DNA of 64,000 bases from Allobosea sp. 117 (GCF_000702305.1 NZ_JNLC01000010.1:496001-560000), one strand, 5' to 3'. Numbered from the stretch's first letter, positions 46,759 to 56,654 are shown. Program-made: numbers and translations. The notes: generated by a model not told the origin, from the sequence alone.

Positions 46759-47442
46759 ATGATCGACCGCCGTCGCTTCCTCGAAGGGGTCGGCGCCGCC
46801 GCCCTCACCGCGGCCGCGCTCTTCGCCTTCGCGAGCCCCGACAGCTTCGGGCCGGGTCGCTTTGCCTTCATCGGTTCGGCGGAAGCGCAGACGGTGAGCG
46901 CCGACAAGCTGATGGCCCCGGGTGCGCTGCCCGACATGGTGCTCGGCAAGGCCGACGCGCCGGTGACGATCGTCGAATACGCCTCGATGACCTGCGGGCA
47001 CTGCGCGCATTTCCACAAGGAGACCTTCCCGGTCCTCAAGGAGAAATACATCGACACCGGCAAGGTGAAGCTGATCCTGCGCGAGTTCCCGCTCGATATC
47101 GTCGCCAAGGCGGCCTTCATGGTGGCGCGCTGCGCCGGCCCGGACAAATATTACCCGATGGTCTCGACCCTGTTCGAGACTCAGCAGAACTGGGCCTTCG
47201 GCAACAACCCGGCGCAGGCCCTGCTCGCCGTCGCCAAGCAGGGCGGCATGACCGAGGAGCAGTTCAACGCCTGCCTCTCCGACACCAAGCTGTCCGGGCA
47301 GCTCGACGAGGTGGCCAAGAAGGGCGCCGAGTTCGGCGTGAACTCGACCCCGACCTTCTTCGTCAACGGCAAGCAGGTGAAGGGCGCCATGAGCCCCGAG
47401 GACCTCGCCAAGGAAGTCGACCCGCTGCTCGGTTCGAACTGA
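46759..47442 (+). CDS. dsbA: DsbA-family thiol:disulfide interchange protein
   Basis: 227 aa from ATG 46759 behind GGAG. Tat-like signal [20 protein letters not shown] with cleavage near AEAQ; the mature protein has the CxxC active site in [16 protein letters not shown] and cis-Pro in [10 protein letters not shown]. Periplasmic oxidase or isomerase helping disulfide formation. In related genomes it is followed by smc; here dxs follows after 251 bases. Confidence 0.9.
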   Translation: MIDRRRFLEGVGAAALTAAALFAFASPDSFGPGRFAFIGSAEAQTVSADKLMAPGALPDMVLGKADAPVTIVEYASMTCGHCAHFHKETFPVLKEKYIDTGKVKLILREFPLDIVAKAAFMVARCAGPDKYYPMVSTLFETQQNWAFGNNPAQALLAVAKQGGMTEEQFNACLSDTKLSGQLDEVAKKGAEFGVNSTPTFFVNGKQVKGAMSPEDLAKEVDPLLGSN

Positions 47443-47693
47443 GAGGGCTGGTCCGGCATCGCACCAGACGCGGGGGAGACCAGCGTGGCGGCCGGGGCAG
47501 CGCGTCCGGCGCCAAGCCGCTGATCCGTAACGCCTTCCGCGTGTGGAGCGCGATACCGTTGCGTGCGTTTGCGTTGCGCGGGGGCGTCGCAGCGTGTATG
47601 CCAGAAAGCTTCCCGTGCGGGGCCTGCGCACGGGAGTATTGCCTTTGGCGGCGGCCGCGTCCGCCGGGGCCATGTGCCGTACCGGAGTCCTGC

Positions 47694-49649
47694 TTGACCC
47701 GACCGTCCACCCCGCTTCTCGACACGGTCCACGAGCCTGCCGATCTGAGACGCCTGCCCGAGGACCGGCTGGGGCAGCTCGCGGACGAGCTGCGCGCCGA
47801 GACCATCGACGCGGTGTCGGTCACTGGCGGCCATCTTGGCGCCGGGCTCGGCGTGGTCGAGCTCACCGTGGCGCTGCACTACGTCTTCGATACGCCGAAC
47901 GATCGGCTGATCTGGGACGTCGGCCACCAGTGCTACCCGCACAAGATCATCACCGGCCGCCGCGACCGTATCCGCACCCTGCGGCAGGGCGGCGGGCTCG
48001 CCGGCTTCACCAACCGCGCCGAGAGCGAATACGACCCCTTCGGCGCCGGCCATTCTTCGACCTCGATCTCCGCCGGGCTCGGCATGGCGGTGGCGCGCGA
48101 TCTGGAAGCGGAGAAGAAGCCGGACGCAGGCATGCGCAACGTCGTCTGCGTGATCGGCGACGGCGCCATGTCGGCCGGCATGGCCTATGAGGCGATGAAC
48201 AATGCCGGGGCGATGGATTCCCGCCTCATCGTCATTCTCAACGACAACGACATGTCGATCGCCCCGCCGGTCGGCGCCATGTCGGCCTATCTGGCGCGGC
48301 TGATCTCCGGGCGCACCTACCGGTCGCTGCGTGAGACCGCCAAGCAGCTCGCCCAGGGCCTGCCGAAGTTCTTCGGGCAGAAGGCGGCGCGGGCGGAGGA
48401 GTTCGCGCGCGGCTTCTGGACTGGCGGCACGCTGTTCGAGGAGCTCGGCTTCTACTATGTCGGCCCGATCGACGGTCACAACCTCGACCACCTGCTGCCC
48501 GTGCTGCGCAATGTGCGCGACGCGCAGACCGGCCCGGTGCTGGTCCACGTCGTGACCCGCAAGGGCAAGGGCTATCCGCCGGCCGAGGCGTCCGCCGACA
48601 AGTATCACGGCGTGCAGCGCTTCGACGTCGCCACCGGGACGCAGAGCAAGGCGGCCTCAAACGCGCCGAGCTATACCCGCGTCTTCGCCGAGGCGCTGAT
48701 CGACGAGGCAGGCCGCGACGACCGCATCGTCGCCATCAACGCCGCCATGCCGGCCGGAACCGGGCTCGACCTGTTCGGGCAGGCGTTCCCCGAGCGCACC
48801 TTCGACGTCGGCATCGCCGAGCAGCACGCTGTGACCTTTGCCGCCGGCCTCGCCGCCGAGGGCTATAAGCCGTTCTGCGCGATCTACTCGACCTTCCTAC
48901 AGCGCGCCTACGACCAGGTGGTGCACGACGTCGCCATCCAGCGCCTGCCGGTGCGCTTCGCCATCGATCGTGCGGGCCTCGTCGGCGCTGACGGGGCGAC
49001 CCATGCGGGAGCCTACGACATCCCGATGCTCGGCTGCCTGCCGGGCATGGTGATCATGGCGCCGTCCGACGAGGCGGAGCTGGTCCACATGATCGCCACC
49101 GCTGTCGCCCATGACGAGGGGCCGATCGCCTTCCGCTATCCGCGCGGCGAGGGCGTCGGCGTCGAGCGTCCGGCGCGGGGCATGCCGCTCGACATCGGCC
49201 GTGGGCGGGTGGTGCGCGAGGGCACCACGGTAGCGCTGCTGTCTCTCGGTACGCGGCTCGCTGCCTGCCTCGATGCCGCCGAGCAACTCGCCGGCTTCGG
49301 CCTGTCGACCACGGTGGCCGATGCGCGCTTCGCCAAGCCGCTCGACCGCGATCTCCTGCTGCGCCTTGCGCGCGAGCACGAGGTGCTGGTTATCGTGGAG
49401 GAGGGGGCTGCCGGCGGTTTCGGCGCGGCCGTGCTGCACCTTCTCGCCGAGGCCGGCGCGCTGGAGCGGGGCCTGAAGGTGCGCGCGCTCACCTTGCCCG
49501 ACCGCTTCATCGAGCAGAATTCGCCGGCCGCTCAGCTCGCCGAGGCGGGGCTCGACGCCGGCGGCATCGTGCGGAGCGTGCTGGCCTCGCTCGGGCGCGG
49601 CGAGGAGCCGGGCTTCGGCGCGGACGGCAAGACCCGGCTGCGCGGCTAA
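47694..49649 (+). CDS. dxs: 1-deoxy-D-xylulose-5-phosphate synthase
   Basis: 651 aa from TTG 47694, with GGAG seven bases upstream; this gives the family N-terminus ([17 protein letters not shown]). No ATG/GTG fits better. Thiamine-diphosphate motif [20 protein letters not shown], then [20 protein letters not shown], and the pyrimidine domain with [20 protein letters not shown]. First step of the MEP pathway to isoprenoids, condensing pyruvate and glyceraldehyde 3-phosphate. A 7-bp hairpin (CCCGTGC/GCACGGG, 47612-47634) lies 60 bases upstream. Confidence 0.95.
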   Translation: MTRPSTPLLDTVHEPADLRRLPEDRLGQLADELRAETIDAVSVTGGHLGAGLGVVELTVALHYVFDTPNDRLIWDVGHQCYPHKIITGRRDRIRTLRQGGGLAGFTNRAESEYDPFGAGHSSTSISAGLGMAVARDLEAEKKPDAGMRNVVCVIGDGAMSAGMAYEAMNNAGAMDSRLIVILNDNDMSIAPPVGAMSAYLARLISGRTYRSLRETAKQLAQGLPKFFGQKAARAEEFARGFWTGGTLFEELGFYYVGPIDGHNLDHLLPVLRNVRDAQTGPVLVHVVTRKGKGYPPAEASADKYHGVQRFDVATGTQSKAASNAPSYTRVFAEALIDEAGRDDRIVAINAAMPAGTGLDLFGQAFPERTFDVGIAEQHAVTFAAGLAAEGYKPFCAIYSTFLQRAYDQVVHDVAIQRLPVRFAIDRAGLVGADGATHAGAYDIPMLGCLPGMVIMAPSDEAELVHMIATAVAHDEGPIAFRYPRGEGVGVERPARGMPLDIGRGRVVREGTTVALLSLGTRLAACLDAAEQLAGFGLSTTVADARFAKPLDRDLLLRLAREHEVLVIVEEGAAGGFGAAVLHLLAEAGALERGLKVRALTLPDRFIEQNSPAAQLAEAGLDAGGIVRSVLASLGRGEEPGFGADGKTRLRG

Positions 49650-49662
49650 CCCGCCTGCGCGG

Positions 49663-49684
49663 CTGAAGGCCTTCGCGCCTTCAG
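49663..49684. terminator. hairpin between convergent dxs and hypothetical gene
   Basis: CTGAAGGC (49663-49670) pairs perfectly with GCCTTCAG (49677-49684), overlapping the stop codon of the minus-strand gene. No T-run; possible bidirectional stop. Confidence 0.45.
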
Positions 49685-50340
49685 TTGGCGCTGGCTTCCG
49701 ACGGCTTGTCGGAAATGATCCGCGCCCTCAGGCAGCCCTTCTCGAAATCCGGCACCCGCGCCTGCGCACCGGCGAGCGGCAGCAGCGTGTTGGTGCCGGG
49801 CACGGCGATGCGAAGCTGGTCGGCGGCCTTGAACAAGGCGACCATCTTCGGGTCGAGCCGCACCTGCGCCTCCACCGCCTGCTTGCCCTCGCTCACCGAG
49901 GGGAACACGCTGGCGGCGAACTCCACCGCCACCTTGCCGTTGCTCAGCACGAGGCGCACCGGATCGCCGGTCTGCGCCTTGGCCGGGGAGATCTCGGCGA
50001 CCACCTGGAACAGCCCCGCGCCCGGCCGGCAGGTCGCCACCAGCACCGGCGCCGGGTCGCCCGGAACCCGGTATTGCAGCATGAAGGCCTCGGCGTCGCG
50101 GCTGTAGCTCCACACGCCGGCGCTCTTGGCCGGCGCGCCCTTGGCTGGAGCGCCTTTGCCCTGTTTGCCGGCGTCCTTTCCGGCCTTCTTGCCGGGCGGC
50201 TTCTTCGCGGTTCCGGCATCGGAGGCCGCATGCGCCAGAGGGCTGGCGAGCAGACCCAGCATGGGAGTGCCTCCGACAGGGGCCGCCGCGAGGCCGGAAG
50301 CAATGATGAGGCTACGCACGGCGACAGAGAGGCGACGCAT
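49681..50340 (-). CDS. hypothetical secreted protein, 219 aa
   Basis: Signal peptide at the N-terminus (MRRLSVAVRSLIIASGLAAA... cleaving near AHA), then a Lys/Gly/Pro/Ala linker (KKPPGKKAGKDAGKQGKGAP), then a compact beta-rich domain (GVWSYSRDAEAFMLQYRVPG, LVLSNGKVAVEFAASVFPSV) ending with a Cys (EKGCLRARIIS). I do not recognise the family; it resembles small periplasmic proteins of Hyphomicrobiales. It separates dxs from tlyA on the opposite strand. Confidence 0.6.
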   Translation of the reverse strand: MRRLSVAVRSLIIASGLAAAPVGGTPMLGLLASPLAHAASDAGTAKKPPGKKAGKDAGKQGKGAPAKGAPAKSAGVWSYSRDAEAFMLQYRVPGDPAPVLVATCRPGAGLFQVVAEISPAKAQTGDPVRLVLSNGKVAVEFAASVFPSVSEGKQAVEAQVRLDPKMVALFKAADQLRIAVPGTNTLLPLAGAQARVPDFEKGCLRARIISDKPSEASAN

Positions 50341-50616
50341 TGGCTTTCCTGCAGGCTCCGGCGGCAGTTTATCCGGCGATCCCGTGAAGACGCCGATCGT
50401 ATGGAAATCGATCCCGCACGAATGTTAGATCACGAACGGCGTCCGCAGCCGATCAACTTTCGTCAGACGTGTCTGGTTCTGTCGCGTGATGGCGTATTCC
50501 TGCTATGGCGTGCTTCCGTCCGGCCCTGACGGGCATCAGGGACGCTGCCGGATGGGCGGAAACGCTGGCGCGAACCTGATCGGGACGGGTTCTGCAATCA
50601 TGGGTGGGCGGCGATT

Positions 50617-51441
50617 GTGACGGAAGCGGGACGGTGGCGCCGCAATCTCGAAAAAGCCGGCGATTCCGCTGCATCCGGTGCGGCGGCGAAGACGCAGCGC
50701 GCCGACCGGCTGCTCGTCGAGCGCGGCCTGTTCGAGAGCCGCGCCCGCGCGCAGGCCGCGATCGCCGCCGGACTGGTCACAGCCGACAGACGGACCGTCG
50801 CCAGGCCGTCCGACCTGCTCGCGACCGATGCCCGCATTGAGGCCAGCGAGCCCTTCCCATGGGTCTCGCGCGGCGGCGTCAAGCTCGCCGCGGCGCTCGA
50901 TGCGGCGCATGTCGATGTTAAAGGCCGCGTGACGCTCGATGTCGGCGCCTCGACCGGCGGCTTCACCGACGTGCTGTTGGCGCGAGGTGCGAAGCGGGTC
51001 TATGCGGTCGATGTCGGCCGCGACCAGCTCCACCCGAGGCTTCGCGCCCGTCCCGAGGTGATCTCGCTGGAGGGCAGCGACATCCGCGCCCTGCCGGAGG
51101 GCGCGATACCGGAGCCGGTCGGCATCGTCACCATCGACGTCAGCTTCATCGGGCTCGCCCTCGTCCTGCCGGCGGCGCTTGCCTATGCCGCGCCGGACGC
51201 GGTGCTAGTCGCGCTGGTGAAGCCGCAATTCGAGGTCGGCCGCGACAGGCTCTCCAAGGGCGGCATCGTGCGCGATCCGCTCGCGCGGGCAGGGGCGGTA
51301 GAGGCGATCCGGCAGGAGCTCTCTCGGCTCGGCTGGCAGGCGCTCGAAGTGCTCGCCTCGCCGATCGCCGGCGGGGACGGAAACGAGGAAAGCCTCGTTA
51401 TAGCGGCGCCGGCCGGGCGCGATGTCCCGTCCGGCGCCTGA
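50617..51441 (+). CDS. tlyA: TlyA-family rRNA methyltransferase
   Basis: 274 aa from GTG 50617. An S4 RNA-binding domain (about residues 28-90, RADRLLVERGLFESRARAQA) precedes an FtsJ-like methyltransferase domain: LDVGASTGGFTDVLLARGAK, VYAVDVGRDQLHPRLRARPE and VALVKPQFEVGRDRLSKGGI. TlyA proteins 2'-O-methylate ribosomal RNA (16S and/or 23S) and are best known from mycobacteria. In related genomes it follows dxs directly. Confidence 0.88.
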   Translation: MTEAGRWRRNLEKAGDSAASGAAAKTQRADRLLVERGLFESRARAQAAIAAGLVTADRRTVARPSDLLATDARIEASEPFPWVSRGGVKLAAALDAAHVDVKGRVTLDVGASTGGFTDVLLARGAKRVYAVDVGRDQLHPRLRARPEVISLEGSDIRALPEGAIPEPVGIVTIDVSFIGLALVLPAALAYAAPDAVLVALVKPQFEVGRDRLSKGGIVRDPLARAGAVEAIRQELSRLGWQALEVLASPIAGGDGNEESLVIAAPAGRDVPSGA

Positions 51442-51505
51442 CGCAGCCTTAACCCCTATTGGCTGCGATGTCGGCGCCCGCGAGGGGCGGCTCGCGGGTG
51501 CCGGA

Positions 51506-52042
51506 TCAGGCGTGGCGCGCCGCCGTGCCGCTGCCGACCAGGGCGCCGGCCAGCTTTTCGGAGACGTAGCCGAACACGGCGCCGACGATCATCGAGAGGA
51601 TGACCGTCACCACCGGATTGGCGAGCGAGCCGGAGGTGAGGTTGGCGAGCCCGTCGGTGGTGAGAAGCGACAGCGCGGCGGTGGCCGCGAAGCCATAGAC
51701 GAGTGCCGGCACCGCGGAGAGCGCGGGCAGGTTGGCGAGCAGGATCATCACCATGACGCCGATGCCGACGCAGATGCCCGCCCAGAGCGGCAGGCCCAGC
51801 GTGTCCGCCATGCCGCCGCGGCTGACCGCGATCAGCGAGAGACTCGCCATCACCGCGCCCGCGGCATTGGCGAGAATGGTCGCCTTCAGGCCGTGCTCCT
51901 TGCCGCCGCAATGGAAGAAGCACGCCCAGGCGATGAAGGCGGCCCAGATCTGCAGGCCGCCCGCGAGAGGTCCGAGGAACAGCCAGGTGGCTACGCCTCC
52001 TAGAACGCCGATACTGATGGCCAAGGCCGAAATAAGCGACAT
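51506..52042 (-). CDS. DUF1097 membrane protein
   Basis: 178 aa from ATG 52042 behind AAAGGGGGAAGG. Five hydrophobic helices (LISALAISIGVLGGVATWLF; LPLWAGICVGIGVMVMILLA; VVTVILSMIVGAVFGYVSEK) with no charged motif. DUF1097 proteins are inner-membrane proteins of unknown function. Stands alone, convergent with tlyA and divergent from the RNA methyltransferase gene. Confidence 0.85.
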   Translation of the reverse strand: MSLISALAISIGVLGGVATWLFLGPLAGGLQIWAAFIAWACFFHCGGKEHGLKATILANAAGAVMASLSLIAVSRGGMADTLGLPLWAGICVGIGVMVMILLANLPALSAVPALVYGFAATAALSLLTTDGLANLTSGSLANPVVTVILSMIVGAVFGYVSEKLAGALVGSGTAARHA

Positions 52043-52240
52043 CCCTTCCCCCTTTGCATGTGCACGTTATTATTATGTGCATCTGCTAAGTAAACATCGC
52101 TGTCCTTATGGATGCAGCGAATCGACGAACGAATACTACATGACGTTGAGGAATTTTGCATATTGACGGGAGCGGAACGGATAACTTGCCGCACGTCGCC
52201 GCAAGGTGAATACGTAAGCCGCATGATGCATCTCTCCGGA

Positions 52241-53503
52241 ATGTCTTCCGCCGCACCCGAAATTGTTGCCATCGACCGGATCGGCCATCGTGGCGACGGC
52301 ATCGCCGAGACCGCCGACGGGCCGGTCTATGTGCCCCTCGCCCTGCCGGGCGAGACGGTCGAGATCGAGCGCGACCGGGATCGCGGCCGGCTGCTCCGGG
52401 TGGTGGCGCCGAGCCAGGACCGTATCGAGCCGTTCTGCCGCCATGTCGGCCATTGCGGCGGCTGCGCCTTCCAGCACTGGCGCGAGGAGCCCTATCGCGC
52501 CTTCAAGCGCGGCCTCCTCGTCGAGGCGCTGGAGCGCGTCGGCATCGCGGCCGAGGTCGAGCCGCTGCGCGACGCCCATGGCGAGGGCCGGCGCCGCGCC
52601 ACCTTCCACGCGCGCACCGGCGGCGGCAGCCCGAGCGCCGGGCGCGATATCCTCAGCGTCGGCTTCGCCGGGCTGCGCAGCCACGCCGTGGTGCCGATCG
52701 ACGCCTGTCCCATCCTGGCACCCGGGCTCGCCGGCGCGCTCAAGGCCTGCTGGGCGGTGGCCGAGGTGCTGGCGCCGCTGAAGAAGCCGCTGGACCTGCA
52801 GGTCACGGCGACCGAGACCGGCCTCGACATGGATGTGCGCGGCTCGGGGCCGTTGAGGCCGGATTGCGTCGCCGCGCTGGCGGAGATCGCCGGCCGGCAC
52901 AGGCTGGCGCGGCTGACCCGTCATGGCGAGCTCGTCCTGCAGCGCGAGCCGCCGGTGGTGACGATGGGCCGCGCGAAGGTCGCGCTCCCGGCCGGTTCGT
53001 TCCTTCAGGCGACCGCCGCGGGCGAGGCGGCGCTCGCCGCCGAGGTGGTCGCGGCAGTCGGCAAGGCCGGCCGCGTCGCCGATCTTTTCAGCGGCGTCGG
53101 CACCTTTGCGCTGCGCCTCGCCGAGACCGCGCGGATCCTGGCGGTGGAATCGAGCGCATCGGCGGTCGAGGCGCTGGCTCGTGCCGCCCGCAACACGTCG
53201 GGCCTGAAGCCGATCGTAGCCGAGACGCGCGACCTGTTCCGCCGGCCGCTGCTGCCGATCGAACTCAAGACGTTCGACGCCGTGGTGTTCGATCCGCCCC
53301 GACAGGGCGCCGAGGCGCAGGCGCGGGAGCTGGCGGCGAGCCGCGTGCCGCTCGTCGTCGGCGTGTCCTGCGACCTTGCGAGCTTCTCCCGCGACGCGCG
53401 CATCCTCGTCGAAGGCGGCTACCGGCTGGAGCGGGTCGTGCCGGTCGACCAGTTCCGCTACACGCCGCATATTGAGCTGGTCGGCGTGTTTCGGAGGGAG
53501 TGA
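52241..53503 (+). CDS. TrmA/RlmD-family RNA m5U methyltransferase
   Basis: About 420 aa; ATG 52241 is listed, 52223 and 52226 are also open. A TRAM-like start ([20 protein letters not shown]), a 4Fe-4S motif ([17 protein letters not shown] plus a later Cys), the SAM-binding block [20 protein letters not shown], the [10 protein letters not shown] loop, and the catalytic Cys in [14 protein letters not shown]. It methylates uracil at C5 in rRNA or tRNA; the target cannot be read. It ends the dxs-tlyA-like stretch. Confidence 0.88.
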   Translation: MSSAAPEIVAIDRIGHRGDGIAETADGPVYVPLALPGETVEIERDRDRGRLLRVVAPSQDRIEPFCRHVGHCGGCAFQHWREEPYRAFKRGLLVEALERVGIAAEVEPLRDAHGEGRRRATFHARTGGGSPSAGRDILSVGFAGLRSHAVVPIDACPILAPGLAGALKACWAVAEVLAPLKKPLDLQVTATETGLDMDVRGSGPLRPDCVAALAEIAGRHRLARLTRHGELVLQREPPVVTMGRAKVALPAGSFLQATAAGEAALAAEVVAAVGKAGRVADLFSGVGTFALRLAETARILAVESSASAVEALARAARNTSGLKPIVAETRDLFRRPLLPIELKTFDAVVFDPPRQGAEAQARELAASRVPLVVGVSCDLASFSRDARILVEGGYRLERVVPVDQFRYTPHIELVGVFRRE

Positions 53504-53560
53504 CCCGATACGGATCGTCGCCGCCAGACCATCGCCACCCCGCGCGAAGGAGCGCGTGCC

Positions 53561-54193
53561 ATGTCATACGGATTTCTCGATGTCGCGATCACCCCGAGCG
53601 TGCGCGCCGCGCAGGAGGCGATGGGGGCCGATCATCTCTGGCAGGACTACCGGGACCATCGCGAGTTCGACGCCTTCACCGCCGGCGAGGCGGCGTTCAT
53701 CGCCGAGCGCAACAGTTTCTATATGGCGAGCGTGTCAGAGACCGACTGGCCCTATGTGCAGCATCGCGGCGGCCCGCGCGGCTTCCTGAAGGTGGTGGAC
53801 GAGAAGACGCTCGCCTTTGCCGACTATCGCGGCAACCGCCAGTACATCAGCACCGGCAACCTCGCCGCCAACGACCGCGCCTGTCTTTTCCTGATGGATT
53901 ATCGTCGGCGTGCGCGGCTGAAGATTTACGCGCATGTCGAGACGTTGGCGCTCGACACCGACCCTGCGCTGGCCGCCTTCGTCTCGGTGCCAGGCTACAG
54001 GGCGTTGCCCGAGCGCATCTTCCGGTTGCGGTTGCAGGCCTTCGACTGGAACTGCTCGCAGCACATCACGCCGCGCTTCACCGAACCCGAAGTGGCGGAG
54101 GCGGTGCGGCCGCTGCGCGAACGGCTGATGGCGCTGGAGGCCGAGAACGCCGAGCTGCGCGCGAAGCTGGCTGCCGGCGAGGCGGCCGGCTGA
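53561..54193 (+). CDS. pyridoxamine 5'-phosphate oxidase-like protein
   Basis: 210 aa. The PNPOx-like split beta-barrel is seen in FIAERNSFYMASVSETDWPY, VQHRGGPRGFLKVVDEKTLA and FADYRGNRQYISTGNLAAND. It binds FMN in the family. The C-terminus is helical (ALEAENAELRAKLAAGEAAG). Possible flavin reductase or heme-related role; the substrate is unknown and it is not the vitamin B6 enzyme itself. Confidence 0.82.
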   Translation: MSYGFLDVAITPSVRAAQEAMGADHLWQDYRDHREFDAFTAGEAAFIAERNSFYMASVSETDWPYVQHRGGPRGFLKVVDEKTLAFADYRGNRQYISTGNLAANDRACLFLMDYRRRARLKIYAHVETLALDTDPALAAFVSVPGYRALPERIFRLRLQAFDWNCSQHITPRFTEPEVAEAVRPLRERLMALEAENAELRAKLAAGEAAG

Positions 54194-54214
54194 CGCCGCT
54201 CGGGGTCGTCGCGC

Positions 54215-55051
54215 TCAGTTCCCCCAGCGCTCCATCCACATGCGTTCGCCGACCGTGCAGGAGATCCGCTTCTCGCCCGCGGCGAAGCGCACCAGCATTT
54301 CGGGCGGCGGCTTCACGCCGGCGACCTCCAGCACCAGCTTGGTGCGGATGGCGTCGGCGAATTCGTGCTTGGAGCGGATCGGGATGACGAAGGCGCCGGG
54401 CCCGCCGATCACGCAATCCTCGTAATAGACGTCGAGCTGCTCGATATCGAGCATCGAGCCGGCCGGCTCCTTCAGGATCAGCGGCAGGCCGTTGATGGTG
54501 ATGCCGCGCGACACCAGCGAGGCCCGCGTCACCTCGACCAGCGGCCCCTGGTTGTTGGTGCCGTCGCCGGAGATATCGATGACCCGACGCAGGCCGCGAT
54601 AGCCGTTATTGTCGAACAGTGCGGCGCTGAACTCCATCGCGCCGGATATCGATGTGCGGTAGACGCGTCGCAGCGGCGCCTCGGCGATGGCAGTGGCGAA
54701 GGTGCGGGCGCTTGCCGGGCCGTCGACCAGCGTCCAGTCGACCACCAGCTTCTGCTCGTCGACGCCGGCCCATTCGACATAGGCGAGCGCCACCCGGCCG
54801 TTCGGCCCGAGCTTCAGCGCGTTGAGGAATTCGGCGGAGGTGACGGCCTGGATGTAGCCCTCGCGCTGCAGGGCGAGCTCGTCGAGGTCCATCGAGTAGG
54901 AGACGTCGACCGCGAGCACCAGCTCGACATCGACGGGCTGATCCGCCGCAAGTGCGGGCTCGGTCATGATCTCGCCCGCGAACAGGATGCTTCCGAGAAG
55001 AGCGAGCCCCCGGAGAGTGGCCCTCGGCAAGACACTGCGCATGCACGCCAT
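54215..55051 (-). CDS. DUF1194 vWA-like secreted protein
   Basis: 278 aa. N-terminal signal peptide (VLPRATLRGLALLGSILFAG). The mature protein is a vWA-type domain with the MIDAS sequence DVSYSMD near residue 48 and a later SISGAMEFSAALFDNNGYRG and DISGDGTNNQG. DUF1194 is a family of periplasmic vWA-like proteins with unknown role in Hyphomicrobiales. ATG 55042 is an alternative start. Confidence 0.85.
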   Translation of the reverse strand: MACMRSVLPRATLRGLALLGSILFAGEIMTEPALAADQPVDVELVLAVDVSYSMDLDELALQREGYIQAVTSAEFLNALKLGPNGRVALAYVEWAGVDEQKLVVDWTLVDGPASARTFATAIAEAPLRRVYRTSISGAMEFSAALFDNNGYRGLRRVIDISGDGTNNQGPLVEVTRASLVSRGITINGLPLILKEPAGSMLDIEQLDVYYEDCVIGGPGAFVIPIRSKHEFADAIRTKLVLEVAGVKPPPEMLVRFAAGEKRISCTVGERMWMERWGN

Positions 55052-55248
55052 CGCGCCCTCCGTCCGTGACGGGAGTTCGACGTGTCCGGAAGCTGTCCGA
55101 TATCGGACTGAACGAGACCGGACGTGCCACCAGGCGCGTCATGTCAGAATGGTGACACGCGCCGCGAGTCGCCAGAAGCCGAAATTGCGGGCGGTCCGGG
55201 CCGGGCGATGCCATTCGCGTGAGCATCGCTACCGGAATACGGCGCAGC

Positions 55249-56559
55249 TCAGCCGTCGAGCGGCTCGGTCTCGGTGATCTCGATACCGAAGCCGGCGAGG
55301 CCGACATAGGTGCGCGTGCGCGAAGCCAGCAGCCGGATCGAGGAGATTCCGAGGTCTTTCAGGATCTGCGCGCCGAGCCCAACTTCGCGCCACTGCTCGT
55401 CGCGCATCCGCTCCGAATCGCCCTTGCCCTCGTGCCCGACCGAGGTGACGGGGACGCCGGCGGTGCCGTCGCGCAGATAGACGAGGACGCCGCGTCCCTC
55501 CGCCTTGATGCGCTCGAGCGAGGCGCGGATCGCCTTGCCGCCGGTGAACACGTCGCCGATCGGGTCGGCGCGGTGCAGGCGCACCAGCACGTTGCGGCCG
55601 TCGCCGATGCGACCGTGCACTAGCGCGAGGTGGTTCACCGGCTCGAAGGGCGTGACATAGGAGATGCCCTGCATTTCGCCGACGATGGTTGGGGCGGTGA
55701 ACTCGGCGGAGCGGCTGACCAGCTTCTCGCGCGCCTGCCGATAGGCGATGAGATCGGCGACCGAGATGCGGGTGAGACCGTGCGCGGCCGCGAAATCGGC
55801 GACCTTCGGCCCGCGCATCACCGTTCCGTCGTCATTGACAAGCTCGCAGATCACCCCGACCGGCTCCACGCCGGCGAGCTTGCACAGGTCGACCGCCGCC
55901 TCGGTGTGGCCGGAGCGCATGAGCACGCCGCCCTCGCGGGCGATCAGCGGGAAGATGTGGCCGGGCCGCACGAAGTCCGCCGGCCCGGAATTCGGGTTGG
56001 CGAGGCCGCGCACCGTGGCGGTGCGGTCCTCGGCCGAGATACCGGTGGTGGTGCCGTGGCGATAGTCGACCGAGATGGTGAAGGCGGTCGAATGCGGCGC
56101 GTCGTTGTCGCTCACCATCGGGCTGAGCCGAAGCTTGCGCGCGTGCTCGGGGGTGATCGGCGTGCAGACGATGCCGGAGGTGTGGCGCACGATGAAGGCC
56201 AGCTTCTCCGGCGTCGCGTGCACGGCGGCGACGATAAGGTCGCCCTCGTTCTCGCGGTCGTCGTCATCGGTCACGACCAGCATCTCGCCACGCGCGAATG
56301 CCTGGATCGCCGCGTCCACGCGGGACTGCATGCTGTCGATCATGCTGAGCACCTTCTGCAGCTCGGGCGCGAGCCCGAGGAAATCATTGGGCGTGACGGC
56401 GCCGTCGGTGACGGAGGCGATGCGTCCTGCCGCCTCGCGCGAGACCCAGGCCGTCTCGTCCTTGCACAGGGCGGTGATGGTGGCGGGCGACAGGCCGGCC
56501 GCGCGCGCGAAGGCGCTGCGTGTCATTCCTGTCGTTCCGAGCCAGTCCGCCAGCTTCAT
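55249..56559 (-). CDS. ribB: 3,4-dihydroxy-2-butanone-4-phosphate synthase with N-terminal HTH and degenerate GTP cyclohydrolase II domain
   Basis: 436 aa. Residues 1-60 form a Cro/YdaS-like helix-turn-helix (MTRSAFARAAGLSPATITAL, DGAVTPNDF). Residues about 78-275 are the DHBP synthase with DDDDRENEGDLIVAAVHATP and the substrate loop HGTTTGISAEDRTATVRGL, GHTEAAVDLC. Residues 285-436 look like GTP cyclohydrolase II, but the zinc site (normally SEC...RCDC) reads LHRADPIGDVFTGGKAIRA, with no Cys. It makes the four-carbon precursor of riboflavin; the RibA half is probably inactive. The HTH could let it bind DNA. Confidence 0.92.
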   Translation of the reverse strand: MKLADWLGTTGMTRSAFARAAGLSPATITALCKDETAWVSREAAGRIASVTDGAVTPNDFLGLAPELQKVLSMIDSMQSRVDAAIQAFARGEMLVVTDDDDRENEGDLIVAAVHATPEKLAFIVRHTSGIVCTPITPEHARKLRLSPMVSDNDAPHSTAFTISVDYRHGTTTGISAEDRTATVRGLANPNSGPADFVRPGHIFPLIAREGGVLMRSGHTEAAVDLCKLAGVEPVGVICELVNDDGTVMRGPKVADFAAAHGLTRISVADLIAYRQAREKLVSRSAEFTAPTIVGEMQGISYVTPFEPVNHLALVHGRIGDGRNVLVRLHRADPIGDVFTGGKAIRASLERIKAEGRGVLVYLRDGTAGVPVTSVGHEGKGDSERMRDEQWREVGLGAQILKDLGISSIRLLASRTRTYVGLAGFGIEITETEPLDG

Positions 56560-56583
56560 GAAGAGTCATATAAACCCGGCGGG

Positions 56584-56628
56584 TTTCGGCAGCAATGAAG
56601 AAGAGACTGCTTTTCAGCAATACTGAAA
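56584..56628. promoter_or_regulatory. two operator-like palindromes upstream of ribB
   Basis: TTTCAGCAATACTGAAA (56612-56628) is a near-perfect palindrome of 17 bases. A related box, TTTCGGCAGCAATGAAG (56584-56600), matches it at 12 of 17 positions, 28 bases away centre to centre. They lie in the 95-base gap between aroC and ribB, 25-70 bases before the ribB ATG at 56559. Confidence 0.5.
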
Positions 56629-56654
56629 TCGCCGCGATGCGATCGCGCGACCAC

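Noticed and set aside
56560..56654. FMN riboswitch before ribB
   Set aside because: The gap is 95 bases and lacks the conserved FMN box sequences; the boxes are DNA-type dyads instead.
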